Source: Vibrio mexicanus
GTDB taxonomy: Bacteria; Pseudomonadota; Gammaproteobacteria; Enterobacterales; Vibrionaceae
DNA length: 64,000 nt
Reading direction: 5' to 3'
NCBI RefSeq assembly: GCF_001012815.1
Contig: NZ_JYJP01000096.1
Coordinates: 43,387-107,386, forward strand
Numbering within the stretch: the first letter of the stretch is position 1; every line of letters starts with the position of its first letter. The notes under the pieces were generated by a model, which was not told the DNA's origin, made no database searches, and was given only the letters and a program-made list of their open reading frames with translations. The position numbers and the translations under genes are program-made. This document shows positions 20,118-29,699 of the stretch, piece by piece.

Positions 20118-20213
20118 CACCTTAGTCATACGGACAACATTGAAGCACAGCAGGTGTTCGAGCATAAATTCGTAGCAATCTACTTTAGATTTTTCGCGAA
20201 GTAGGTGGAGGCC
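20118..20213 (-). pseudogene. 5' fragment of IS3-family OrfB
   Basis: In the -1 frame after the slip site the minus strand reads open as KVDCYEFMLEHLLCFNV then VRMTKV, the usual OrfB start, and is cut by the inverted repeat of the inserted IS at 20117. Confidence 0.7.
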
Positions 20214-20464
20214 TTTTTTACGACATCTAGCTCCTCAGCTTGCTCAGCCAATTGCCTTTTGAGCTTAGCGACTTCAGCGGCTAGATCTTTTTCTCGCTGG
20301 TTGGTATTGGTGTCTTTCTTGGCTGCCTTACGCCAACCGTAGATCTGGGATTCGTGTAACCCGAGCTGTCTAGCTGCCGCAGCAATTCCCACTTTCTCTG
20401 TCAGCTTTAGGGCTTCTGCTTTAAATTCAGGAGAATGGATAATACGTTTTTTCTTACTTGTCAT
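20180..20464 (-). CDS. IS3-family transposase OrfA of the interrupted element
   Basis: A 94-residue protein with HTH_Tnp_1-type sequence (HSPEFKAEALKLTEKVGIAA then AARQLGLHESQIYGWRK) and a heptad-like helix (AAEVAKLKRQLAEQAEELD). GAGGTG precedes the ATG. The slip heptamer A AAA AAG (coding strand, 20219-20213) is intact. Without its OrfB it cannot move on its own, but the protein could still be made and bind IS ends. Confidence 0.87.
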   Translation of the reverse strand: MTSKKKRIIHSPEFKAEALKLTEKVGIAAAARQLGLHESQIYGWRKAAKKDTNTNQREKDLAAEVAKLKRQLAEQAEELDVVKKASTYFAKNLK

Positions 20465-20521
20465 GGTTCACCTCGTTAGTGATTGTACTCACTTAACTCG
20501 GTGTCCAAAACTGCTGGTGCG

Positions 20522-20779
20522 GAACTGGTTCAAACTAATCTCAATAGCTTACTTTCCGGTGAGCAAGGTATGAACCAGAAGCTATTGGAAGTGCTCACAC
20601 CCTCTGAGATGCAAGTAGCGGAATTTATTCGCAGCGGTATGTCGAGCCAAGAGATTGCTAACAACCTAAACGTCGCGCGTAAGACGGTAGAAAACCACCG
20701 TAATAGTCTGCGCAACAAGCTCGGTATCAAAAACAGAGGCGTGAACTTAAGAAACTACTTGTTGAGTTTAGAGCAATAA
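20522..20779 (+). pseudogene. 3' fragment of a second PAS/LuxR-type regulator gene
   Basis: From codon GAA at 20522 to the TAA at 20779 the translation matches the last 85 residues of the regulator at 14372-15157 with one change (Thr to Asn). The DNA differs at about one base in ten, mostly at third positions. It contains the whole LuxR helix-turn-helix but no sensor domain, and its 5' part has been replaced by the IS remnant. A TTG-started 98-residue reading from 20483 would attach 13 IS-derived residues; whether it is expressed is unknown. Confidence 0.8.
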
Positions 20780-20794
20780 ATGACTTCGAATTCG

Positions 20795-23300
20795 TCAATT
20801 TTTGCCAAGGCCGCTCTTTAAGGAGCTTCGGTTCCAAACCAATTTTTCTTGAATCAATCGGTCATTACCCCAAGTTTCAACAAACTCTTCCGAGCTCACG
20901 GCTGGCCCCATAAAATAGCCCTGAATATAATCGCACCCAAATACGGTCAATTGCCGAAGTTGTTCGTTGGTTTCTACCCCTTCAGCGAGCACAGGTATAT
21001 TAAGTTGGTGAGACATACTCACGATCGCCCTTACTAACTCTCTTGACCTAGCACTGGTGTCTATTTTTTCGATGAAATCGCGATCAATTTTAACCAGATC
21101 AAATGGATACTCTTGAAGATAGTGCAAAGACGAGTACCCCGTACCAAAATCATCCATTGAAATTGATATCCCGTACTTTCTAACTTCACCCAGAACTTCT
21201 TGGACATTGGTAATATTTGAAAGTAACACCCCTTCGGTAATTTCGAGCTCCAAACATGTGCCAGGCAATTCATACCACTTCAGTTGTTCAACAATAAAGC
21301 TTACTAGATCTTTATCTCTCAGCTGCCTTGGTGAAAGGTTTATGGCTACTTTTAATTCTCCACTAAGACTCGCGGTAAAAAGTTTAGCGGTTTTTATTGC
21401 TTCTTTTAGTACAAACTTACCTATTTTTTCGATCAAGCCATTGTGTTCAGCAATTGGAATAAACTCGGCTGGAGAAACACCGCCTAGTGTCGGACTTTGC
21501 CACCGGATTAAAGCCTCAGCCCCTATCAAAGACTCTCCCATTAGATCAAATTGAGGCTGATATAGCACAGAAAACTCTTCACGTTCTAACGCGCCAACCA
21601 TTGCTCTTTCGACTTGAGCTCTGCGCTCTATCAACTTATTCATCGACTCTGAGAAAAATGTATATTGATTTTTCCCTTTCGCTTTTGAATGGTACATGGC
21701 GATATCAGCTTTCCTCATTAGCGTTTTGGAATCCTCTGCATCTGAAGGGTATATCGCAATACCTCCACTAATTGAATAGTGTATTTCCGTATCGCTAACA
21801 AAGATTGGCTTACCAACTTCAGCGATAAGCTTGTCGAGCAAATTGGAAATACCTTCAACATTCTCTAACGACTCAAGGATCAAAAGAAACTCGTCTCCCC
21901 CTAGCCTAGCAACCGTGTCAGACTCTCTTACGAGCGATGAGAGTTTCTTCGAAGTTTCAGCGATGACCAAATCACCAATATCATGTCCTTGGGTATCATT
22001 GATGGTTTTGAAGTCATCCAAATCTAGAAACACGACAATACAGGACTTACTATTTCTTTTTGAACGTTCAATGGCCTTATCAAGCCTGTCCATTGCAAGA
22101 TAGCGATTCGGCAAACCAGACAAGGAGTCATAATACGCTTGACGTTCAATGAAATCCTCGTTGAGCTTGCGTGTAGTGATATCTCTAACGACAACAATAA
22201 ATCGATTGAGACTCGCTACCTTTGCAATTCTCGCTTCGTGATAAATGGTTGCTTGCCCACTATGTAACTCATATTCAAAGGTTACAAGCTCGCCAGTCAA
22301 AGAACATTGTTCGATGTTCTTCTCATATTTGTACCCGATACGGGTAGGCAAAACATCTTGGATTTTTTGTCTAATCGAACTCTCATCTCGAAGCCTCAGG
22401 TCACTCTTTACGCCGACCTCAAAATCGACAATTCTCATTTCTTCATCGAGAATATAGAGTAAATCTGGAATTGCAGAAAACACGGATTCCAGCATGTTAG
22501 CTCGATTACCTGCCAACTCTTTGGTGGCTCGTATTTCATCAATTTTCCTCTCAATGTCTTCACTCATAGACATGATGGAATCCGACACCTGACGAAGTTC
22601 CCCCTACCCTTAACTCTCGGATCCACCTTTTTAGGTTCTGTTGAGAAGAGTTGAAGAGAGCGAGTTATGTTTTCTAGGGGCTGTTTGTAGTAGCGATGAT
22701 AGAGCACCAAAAGTGTTAAAGTGAACAGCATATAGGAGATGGCAAAAGCTATGCTCTCGATACCAAACTGCCGTTTTACACTTTCTATGCCCTCTGCCAA
22801 ACTATATCGAATGACCAGCGCTAGGCCTTTCTCTGACAGAATTTTGGCGTTCGGCTTTAAGATAGCAGCATAAAAACTGACCATCTGCTTTTCTTCATTA
22901 AAGTGGTACTTGAGAGCAGAATCTAGCCTTAGTGCATTTACGTGTTGTATATCGACACTGTTAAGGCTTCCAAATGGTCTGTTTATTGGAGTAACGGGAC
23001 TCGTCTCTGTAATATCTAAGGTATCTAGATCCACTAGCATACTGATGATATATCGACTATTCAGGCTTCTGTAAGCAAGATACGAGCAATATCTTCTTGC
23101 TGATTGTTCGTTAATGACAACTCAATTTGGCGCGCTAAAGTGGTCACTTCAAAGCTAACTTGTCGGATACTCCTTTCCAGTATGCCTTTTTTATCCAAAT
23201 CCCAATTAACCAAAGACACACCTGTATAAGCAATCAATGCTAAAAAAGTGATGACAATCGGCAGCCAGAATTTAACGTTGGCTGAATAGGCTTTTCTCAT
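20795..23300 (-). CDS. membrane PAS-GGDEF-EAL c-di-GMP enzyme with two frameshifts
   Basis: Restored length is 835 residues. Order: N-terminal membrane segment (FWLPIVITFLALIAYTGVSLV), a periplasmic domain of about 170 residues, a second membrane segment (AFAISYMLFTLTLLVLYHRYY), a HAMP-like linker, PAS, GGDEF (intact GGDEF with I-site RESD five residues before it) and EAL (EALIRW, DDFGTGYSS). Both enzyme domains look competent, making or degrading c-di-GMP. Breaks lie at the C5 run 22600-22604 (one G restores RGELRQVSDSIMS) and at about 23062-23066 (one base restores TEALNSRYIIS). AAGGGATCC precedes the ATG, which lies inside the upstream lipoprotein gene (29-bp overlap). A periplasmic partner sensing model fits. 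Confidence 0.85.
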
Positions 23301-24267
23301 TGGATCCCTTGAATATAATAAGCGTTGACAATAATAGGGGATCCATCTCGATTAGGTATAAACCTCGCTCAACCAAGAAGTTCTTCATAAAGGCAATCCG
23401 ATCACTTAACTTAGGGGATTCCCCCTGCATCAATCTAATATTCCCATGTATATCAACAGCTTCAATACCTCGGTAAGCAACCTTAAGCTGCTCTTGAGTC
23501 AAACTTGAAAAATCAGAAAGCTGATTCAACCACTTTGGATCTTGCTGAACGTAGAGGTCTTCATAACCTTTAAAGTACTGTTTAATAACCTGCTGAATTT
23601 CAGATACATATTTCTCATGAACATCTCGTCTCACCGCTAAGACATCAATTATTTCGCCTTTAATTTGACTAGAGTTGAATAGTTCTAAGGCTCCTAACTC
23701 CAAGATTGTACTTTTTTCAGGTTCAAAGGTTACTACTGCTGACGCCTTACTGTAGCACTGCACATGCATATTCAATGGGCAGTTCATTAGGTTAATGTCT
23801 GAAAGCGTCATCGAAGCTTGTTCTAGCGCCCGAGTAAGTAAAAGTGCGCCCACCGCCGTATACTCGACAGCCACAGTCTGCCCTCTTAAAGCATGAATTG
23901 AACCTACCTCCGGTTTCACCAATAAACTGTCTGCGCCATTGGATATATCAAAAACTAGCACGATATCAAGCTCGATCCCTTCGTTGGCTAATGTGATAAC
24001 TTCATCTAAGGTAAGGGCTCCAGCCTCCAAAGTCCCATTCCGAAGACTTGTCATAACATCAGAGGCAGATTCTAACGGAATAACGGTATATTCATTATTT
24101 TTGGGTGGGGAGTTGAGATAACTAAGGTATAAAGGGGCGTAACCGAGCCAGTGATTAACGCCAATATAGAAGGTTGGTTTGTTTTCACTAAAACAACCCA
24201 GTAGCGCCACCCAAGAGACAAAGGTCACTAGCATTAATTTAAGGAGAACTGCACGACAAAGAATCAT
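23272..24267 (-). CDS. NMT1/SsuA-like substrate-binding lipoprotein
   Basis: A type II periplasmic binding protein of the NMT1/THI5/SsuA group (IGVNHWLGYAPLYLSYLNS, then SASDVMTSLRNGTLEAGALTLDEVI) with a lipobox VALLGC. From the ATG at 24267 the signal peptide is 24 residues and the lipidated Cys is residue 25; a GTG at 24297 would give a longer leader. No ABC permease or ATPase is nearby. Its 3' end overlaps the start of the GGDEF-EAL gene by 29 bp, so it is more likely a ligand sensor feeding the periplasmic domain of that enzyme than a transport protein, as with NspS and MbaA in V. cholerae. Confidence 0.82.
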   Translation of the reverse strand: MILCRAVLLKLMLVTFVSWVALLGCFSENKPTFYIGVNHWLGYAPLYLSYLNSPPKNNEYTVIPLESASDVMTSLRNGTLEAGALTLDEVITLANEGIELDIVLVFDISNGADSLLVKPEVGSIHALRGQTVAVEYTAVGALLLTRALEQASMTLSDINLMNCPLNMHVQCYSKASAVVTFEPEKSTILELGALELFNSSQIKGEIIDVLAVRRDVHEKYVSEIQQVIKQYFKGYEDLYVQQDPKWLNQLSDFSSLTQEQLKVAYRGIEAVDIHGNIRLMQGESPKLSDRIAFMKNFLVERGLYLIEMDPLLLSTLIIFKGSNEKSLFSQR

Positions 24268-24336
24268 GAATCGATGGTAGTTTGAGTATCGTAACACTAA
24301 TTGTAGACTATTTAATCAATACTCAATAAAGCACAT

Positions 24337-24370
24337 AAAAAAGCGAAGACCATGGACACGACCTTCGCTT
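24337..24370 (-). terminator. terminator of the dual-sensor chemoreceptor gene
   Basis: On the minus strand AAGCGAAG pairs with CTTCGCTT over a 14-base loop and is followed by six T. It lies 48 bases after the chemoreceptor stop codon. Confidence 0.7.
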
Positions 24371-24417
24371 CTGGACACTTTTTAAGCTAAGTAGTCGGAA
24401 CGTTATCCATTGCAGGA

Positions 24418-27224
24418 TTAGACCTTAAATTGCAACGTATTCGCGTTCAGCTCTTCAGCTGATTGAGCTACTTCGTGGCTTGCACCTGCGAGTTGCTCTG
24501 CACTTGCCGAGGTCTGCACCGACATTTCGCTAATCGTAGTAATACTTTCACTCACCGTATCCGTCACCTTCGCTTGTTCCTCAGCCGCTACCGATACTTG
24601 CGCCATTTGAGCGTTAATCTGACGAATGGAATCGAGGATCTGCACAAAGTTTTGCTTTGTTTGATCCGATAGTTCAGAGGTCACTTTCACCTGCTCTTCA
24701 CATTGCAACATGTTCTGGCTCGCTGAGTTGGCAGAGTCTTGAATTGATGAGATCATGGTTTGAATCTCAGAGGCTGAATTCTGACTGCGCTGCGCCAAGG
24801 TTCTCACTTCATCGGCAACCACCGCAAAACCACGACCTGCTTCACCCGCACGTGCCGCTTCAATAGCAGCATTGAGGGCAAGTAGGTTGGTTTGCTCGGC
24901 AATCTCTTGAATCACATCGAGTACATGACCGATCTCTTTACTCTTACCTTGCAGAGTTTGCATGTCACTATTGGTTGCGGAGACATTATCCACTAGCTTT
25001 TGCAGAGCGACGCCACTTAGCTCTAACGACTCTTGCCCTTGGCTGCTAAACTCTTGCGCGACTTTCGACGTTTCAGCCACTTCACTTGTACTGCGTGCTA
25101 CCTCTTGGATGGAGGTGGTCATCTGCTCAATTGCTGATGCAACCGATTCGGTTTCACGATGCTGAGTGGTGACGGCTTGCGTGGTTTGCTCACTGGCAAC
25201 AGACGTTTCCTCAGCAGTCGATGCCAAGCTTTGACTCGCTTGCAGAATTTCAGCAACCAGATCTTTTAGGTTATCCGACATCTCACGCAGAGCACCGTAC
25301 AAACTATTCGCATCTGCCTTACGATCAAACTGATAGGTTAAATCACCTTGAGCCACTTGCTGCGCAAGATGCATCATGTCACGTGGCTCGCCCCCAGTGG
25401 TTTTTTGATCACTTTGGCCAAGTACAAGGCCAAGGCGACGGTCAATACCAGAGTTGCCGCCATCAGGTACAAGATGGTATTGCGGATCTTATAGACAGAC
25501 TCAAACGCTTCACTTTGGTCTATTTCAGCAACCAAAGCCCAACGAATCCCACCGATATCCAGCGGAGCATAAGAGGAAAGTACCGCGTTACCGTTGTAGT
25601 CGGTAATGATTTCAGCGCCGCTGTTTCCTCTAAGTGCCGCGATCGTAGCCTGAGTTTGTACACCATTGTTCTCGACATTTCCCGCAAACGAGGCCGAGAC
25701 TGAGTGGCGGTCTGGACTTAAATAGGAATCTGAGCGCATTCGATAGTCAGAACCCACAAGGTACGATTCACCACTTTCCCCCATACCTTCACGCAATTGC
25801 ATCACCGCGTTGATCGAATCGAGAGATAGCTGAAGGGCAACGACAAGCTCCACCTCTTGCTGCGAATTTAGTATCGGTTTGGCAATAAACGCAGCTGGGT
25901 CATCATTAGACGGAGCGTACGGTGCAAAATCGACAATACCGTACTCTTTGGTCGCTAGCACGTCGCGCACAAGTTTGCCAAGATTACTTGAAGCGAAACG
26001 GCCATCAATAAAGTTGGTTTGATAATCCGCTTCTTTCGTTACCGTGTAGAAAGCTTCGCCACTTGGCTCAATGAGAAACAAATCGTAGTAACCATAACTT
26101 TCAATGTACTTAGAGTAGAAATCTGAGCCTTGGTTATCTTTCGGCACAAAGGCTTCAACGACATCTTTCTCCGTAATCAGCCCCCACGTACTGCTAGAAT
26201 CCAACGCGATAGGCTGCCATACCGACAGAACAAGATTGCCATTGTAATCTTCAATGATCTGCGAATCCGAACGATTAGCCAACACACTTTGCGCTGCGAC
26301 CGTGTCAACTTGCGTATTGTTCTTGAATGAGGCTTCTACGGAATGCCCTGTAGGGTCGAGACGCGAGTCTGAGCGCATCAACTTATCTGCACCAATCAGA
26401 TAACTCTCACCCGTTTCGCCCATTCCTTGAGTTTGCCCAGCAATTGCATTGACTTTATCAATTGGAAACTGCAAAGCGGCATATCCCATGATCTGGTTTT
26501 GATTGTTTACTATTGGCGTTGCAAAGAATCCCGCAGGCGCATTATTCGAGTAGTGATACAACGAGAAATCGCCAAAGAACACCTCATCCGTTACACCCGC
26601 CTTCTTGGCTTTGGTAAAGGCGACTTCTAGCCCCGTACCTTTAATGTTCTGAGAGTAAACATTTTTGCCCAAGTCCCCTTCTCTGGTCGAGGTATAAACA
26701 AGTTCTCCATCAGGGTTAATCAAAAACGCGTCGTACCATCCAAATAGCTGCTGAAAACGATCCACCTCAGACGCGTAAAGGTCAGCAACGTTGGACCATT
26801 GACGGCCACCCGTACGCTTTCCTTGTGCTTGAAAGGCCCGGTCAAACTCCCTCATCACCATCTGCGTGGTGTGCGATTCAGAAAACAGTATGAGGCCCGT
26901 TTTCAACTGCGCAATATACTCATTCACTTGATTCGCTTGCGATTGATTTATCGCTTCAAGCTTACGAAAACCTTCTAACTGCATGGTATTCGCCATTTCT
27001 ACCAGAACATCCATATCGCCTTCACGCTCTTCAAAAAATGAATTTATCTGTGAAGACTTAATGGTTCGAACTGTTTCAAGCTGATTATAGGAGCGCTCCG
27101 TGAGCGCTGTTTGTGTCAAATACAGCGCGTTTACTCCGAGTAATACTGCGGGGACCACACCTATAAATACCAACGCTCCTATAATCAGATGGGAGAGTCT
27201 TAAATTACCTAACCACTGGCTCAT
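24418..27224 (-). CDS. methyl-accepting chemotaxis protein with duplicated sensor domain, frameshifted
   Basis: Restored length is 935 residues. An N-terminal membrane segment ([23 protein letters not shown]) is followed by a very large periplasmic part, a second membrane segment ([21 protein letters not shown]), HAMP and the signalling hairpin ([20 protein letters not shown], then [13 protein letters not shown]). The periplasmic part contains two similar units: [20 protein letters not shown] and [20 protein letters not shown], each followed by a [12 protein letters not shown] and [13 protein letters not shown] stretch. The frame breaks at the C5 run 25391-25395; one G restores [18 protein letters not shown] precedes the ATG. 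It is a single-gene transcript with its own terminator. The ligand is unknown. Confidence 0.88.
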
Positions 27225-27716
27225 AATTATCCTTATTTTGCGTTCTGAGTCGGTCTGCTGTCGTTATTCATTCCCTATATTTCTAATTGTTATTAAACCA
27301 AGTAGGTTTAGCGTATTTAGAGATAAACAACGTCTTATTCCACTGCTAAAAACAGAGAAGACTCAGAAAAGCACGGAACAATTAAATAAGACAAGCTCAG
27401 CCTTACAATTTGTAACATTTGCATTATTGAGACATGTACATCTTATTTTACAAGGAGTTATATTGACTGATTTAATTTTAAGCGCATTTTATAAATTCAC
27501 TATAAGTTTCAAGCAATAAGCTTAATCAATACTTTTTGTTTGGTTATTTATCGAACAGTTAATCGAGTATTCATTCTGATTAAAAATTAAGCGAGACAAA
27601 TAGACACACTTCAAATTAATACATAACACCCATTCATAGCTAGGGGTTATAAATATATAATTCGGTCTTCGTTATTGCGTATTAAAATAAATACAATCAT
27701 TGATGAGAAGTTAATC
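27225..27716. other. AT-rich intergenic region, 492 bp
   Basis: It separates the leftward chemoreceptor gene from the rightward zinc-ribbon gene, so it should hold two divergent promoters. No ORF with coding character, hairpin or clear operator is visible. The region near 27540-27670 is especially AT-rich. Confidence 0.4.
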
Positions 27717-27962
27717 ATGATAACAACAAAAGAAACGCATCATTGCGATGACTGCTCCAAGAAAACAACGCACGTAGTTGTGCTTGTTCGAGATGAGGAA
27801 TTAATCCAAGAAGAGCAAGGGGAAAACAAACTCTCTGAGTTCTTAAAGGGCTTTATAAAAAGTGCTTCTGTTGGCGCTTTTGAAGCGTCAATGGATGAGT
27901 TCTCTCGCCACAGTATATGCGAAGAGTGCGGTAAGAAAACCGTAAACGATAACCTAACCTAA
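27717..27962 (+). CDS. small zinc-ribbon protein, 81 aa
   Basis: Two Cys pairs frame the protein: HHCDDCSKKT at residues 7-16 and ICEECGKKT near the end, which together could bind one zinc ion. Between them is a stretch with an acidic turn (RDEELIQEEQGE) and an amphipathic helix (LSEFLKGFIKSASVGAFEAS). The ATG at 27717 starts the conserved-looking part; a 14-codon extension is poor. There is only a weak ribosome-binding site. A terminator follows. I do not recognise the family; a nucleic-acid or protein adaptor role is only a guess. Confidence 0.65.
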   Translation: MITTKETHHCDDCSKKTTHVVVLVRDEELIQEEQGENKLSEFLKGFIKSASVGAFEASMDEFSRHSICEECGKKTVNDNLT

Positions 27963-28013
27963 CTTAACCACAGCTCCATTTATAAGCTGTATTAGTGCAT
28001 ACAGACAAAAAAT

Positions 28014-28054
28014 AAAAAACCGCTTCACTTCTAAAAAGCGATGCGGTTTTTTTT
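28014..28054. terminator. terminator between convergent genes
   Basis: AAAAAACCGC pairs with GCGGTTTTTT, with an additional inner CGCTT/AAGCG pairing option, and a T8 run. It ends the zinc-ribbon gene and can also face the DUF6279 gene. Confidence 0.8.
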
Positions 28055-28098
28055 CATTAAGTAGAGGTAATTTTAAATACAGGCCGTTTGGCTGCGCG

Positions 28099-28938
28099 CT
28101 AGTTTGACGCCTGAGCAATATCAATCGCAATGTCACGCCAATCTTGGAGCTCTTCGTGGAAGTGCTCCACTTGTGCATTGCTCATGCTGTTCACCATTTT
28201 CACAACATAGGATCTTGCCACCATTCTGTTGTACATGGTCTTTTCGCGCAGCGCTTCGGAGTAGTAACTCTTTGGCTCATACATAATGCGTTGGAAGTTG
28301 ACTTGAAAGTACGCAGAGTCGTAACGGCGATCGATAAGATCTTTCACCACGCTGCGCATATAAGTTTGATGTTTAATCCAATCTTCCGCACTCGGCTTCA
28401 CCTTTTGACTCCACTCAACAGCGAGCTGCTGTTGCTCATCGGATAAATCGCCGACCCACTTCTCGCTGTTCTCCACAATTCTCTCGAGATACAGCTCTCT
28501 GAAATCCGCCTCATCTAAGTCTTCATATTTCTTACGAAACTTATCATGACGCTTTTCCATGTTTTCAATCAGTTCATTTGCTTGCTCATCGGTCAGAAGC
28601 GTTGAGAGTGAGTAAAGGTCGGGGGCAATCTTATGCACGATACGCTCAGAATGGTGTTGCATTTTTTCTTCTTGTGCGAGAAATGCTTCCTCATCAAAGG
28701 TTTTTGGGTCAATCGCGATCATTTCATCAATATGTTCGATGTAGAGAGGTATCTCTTCTTCTTGATGCCAAGCTTTCAAGCCTTCGATACGCTGCGTAAG
28801 GATCGACTTTTGGTCACGCTCAAGGTCAACGTATCCCTCGATGTAATCGATCAATAACCAGTCTAGATTACTGTATGCAAACTGAACGCCGCATCCCGAC
28901 AACGCTAATACCAGTAGTAAACATAATCCACGTCTCAC
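28099..28938 (-). CDS. DUF6279-like lipoprotein
   Basis: A 279-residue protein with a short lipoprotein signal (lipobox LSGC, Cys at residue 16) and a helical, charged mature part beginning GVQFAYSNLDWLLIDYIEGYVDL, which resembles the DUF6279 lipoprotein family of gamma-proteobacteria. The start is a GTG at 28938, chosen because AAGGAGG lies 5 bases upstream; the open frame extends to 29016 without a good site. A role in envelope maintenance is possible but not established. It is probably a single-gene transcript. Confidence 0.78.
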   Translation of the reverse strand: MRRGLCLLLVLALSGCGVQFAYSNLDWLLIDYIEGYVDLERDQKSILTQRIEGLKAWHQEEEIPLYIEHIDEMIAIDPKTFDEEAFLAQEEKMQHHSERIVHKIAPDLYSLSTLLTDEQANELIENMEKRHDKFRKKYEDLDEADFRELYLERIVENSEKWVGDLSDEQQQLAVEWSQKVKPSAEDWIKHQTYMRSVVKDLIDRRYDSAYFQVNFQRIMYEPKSYYSEALREKTMYNRMVARSYVVKMVNSMSNAQVEHFHEELQDWRDIAIDIAQASN

Positions 28939-29240
28939 AATTTCCTCCTTGAACGCAAGCGCACCCCATCTTTCTACAGCCACTTTCCATAAGTGTGTTA
29001 CCAAGGCATATTTCAAAACCCCGCCTAAAAGCTATTTTTCGATCCTACACCTTTAAGTATATGCCTTAAGAATAGCGAATCATTGAAAATAGCTAAACGC
29101 CGTCACTTCATACGAAGTTAGACTACAAAAAGATCCCGAGTATCCCTACGGTACACATTATTTTTGGATGGAATGTGACATACGAAAATGAAAAGCCCCT
29201 CACAGAGGGGGCTCAAAGTCCAATGAGTAGAGAACGACTT
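28939..29240. other. intergenic region with a terminator, 302 bp
   Basis: It holds the upstream region of the DUF6279 gene at its left. At 29191-29213 AGCCCCT pairs with AGGGGGCT and has an A-run that gives T on the minus strand; this ends the transcript of the gene at 29241-29689. Nothing else is evident. Confidence 0.55.
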
Positions 29241-29689
29241 CTAGGTCTTATTAATTAAACCTAAATATAAAGCCTCATCCATGGTGATGGTCTTGTTGAC
29301 TAAATTGTGTAGCGTGGCTTCTGATAGCAATAACACACCTTGGTTCTTATCCGGAGCATCGACATGGACAGAGACTCGTTCTCCAACCTCATACTGAGAC
29401 CACAAATGGCTATCGATAAGATAGATATAGGTGCCACTTGGCATCTCTGGTACTGCTCCACCATTAAGCTTATCCACCAGCTTGCTCGGCGTAACCCTTT
29501 ACTGCCCGTCAACTCACTAGGCTTGCTAATGGCTGATGTGCGAATCGCTTTTTGCGTGGCAATCGCCACATCCAAAGCCCCGGGGTAGCTTTCGGTGAAA
29601 GGGTTACTAAACTGCCCATCGTATGAACACGCCCAGCTCGGTGAGCTCATTAGAATCATAGTCAGTACACCAGCGAGAAAATACTTCAT
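29241..29689 (-). CDS. secreted protein of unknown function, frameshifted
   Basis: Restored length is 149 residues. A signal peptide (YFLAGVLTMILMSSPSWA, cleavage near residue 20) leads a small mature protein starting CSYDGQFSNPFTESYPGALD. The frame breaks at the C3 run 29495-29497; adding one G on the coding strand joins ELTGSKG to VTPSKLVDKLNGGAVPEM. The C-terminal part has an extended, beta-rich look (GTYIYLIDSHLWSQYEVGE). It starts 10 bases after the alkylsulfatase stop codon and is followed by a terminator, so it is the second gene of that operon. I do not recognise the family. Confidence 0.65.
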
Positions 29690-29699
29690 ACTGCCCCCA

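Larger units (their letters stand above)
20118..20519 (-). mobile_element. remnant of a second IS3-family element
   Basis: A minus-strand fragment holding a complete orfA and the first 32 codons or so of orfB, which then run straight into the right end of the other IS. The outer side contains TTGGACACCGAG, which resembles the end of the neighbouring IS, and stops at the luxR fragment near 20520. The exact terminal repeat cannot be fixed because the partner end is lost. The other IS inserted into this one. Confidence 0.75.

Noticed and set aside
27100..27519. A 139-residue plus-strand ORF
   Set aside because: Its first part is antisense to the chemoreceptor signal region and the rest is low-quality AT-rich sequence; no ribosome-binding site.
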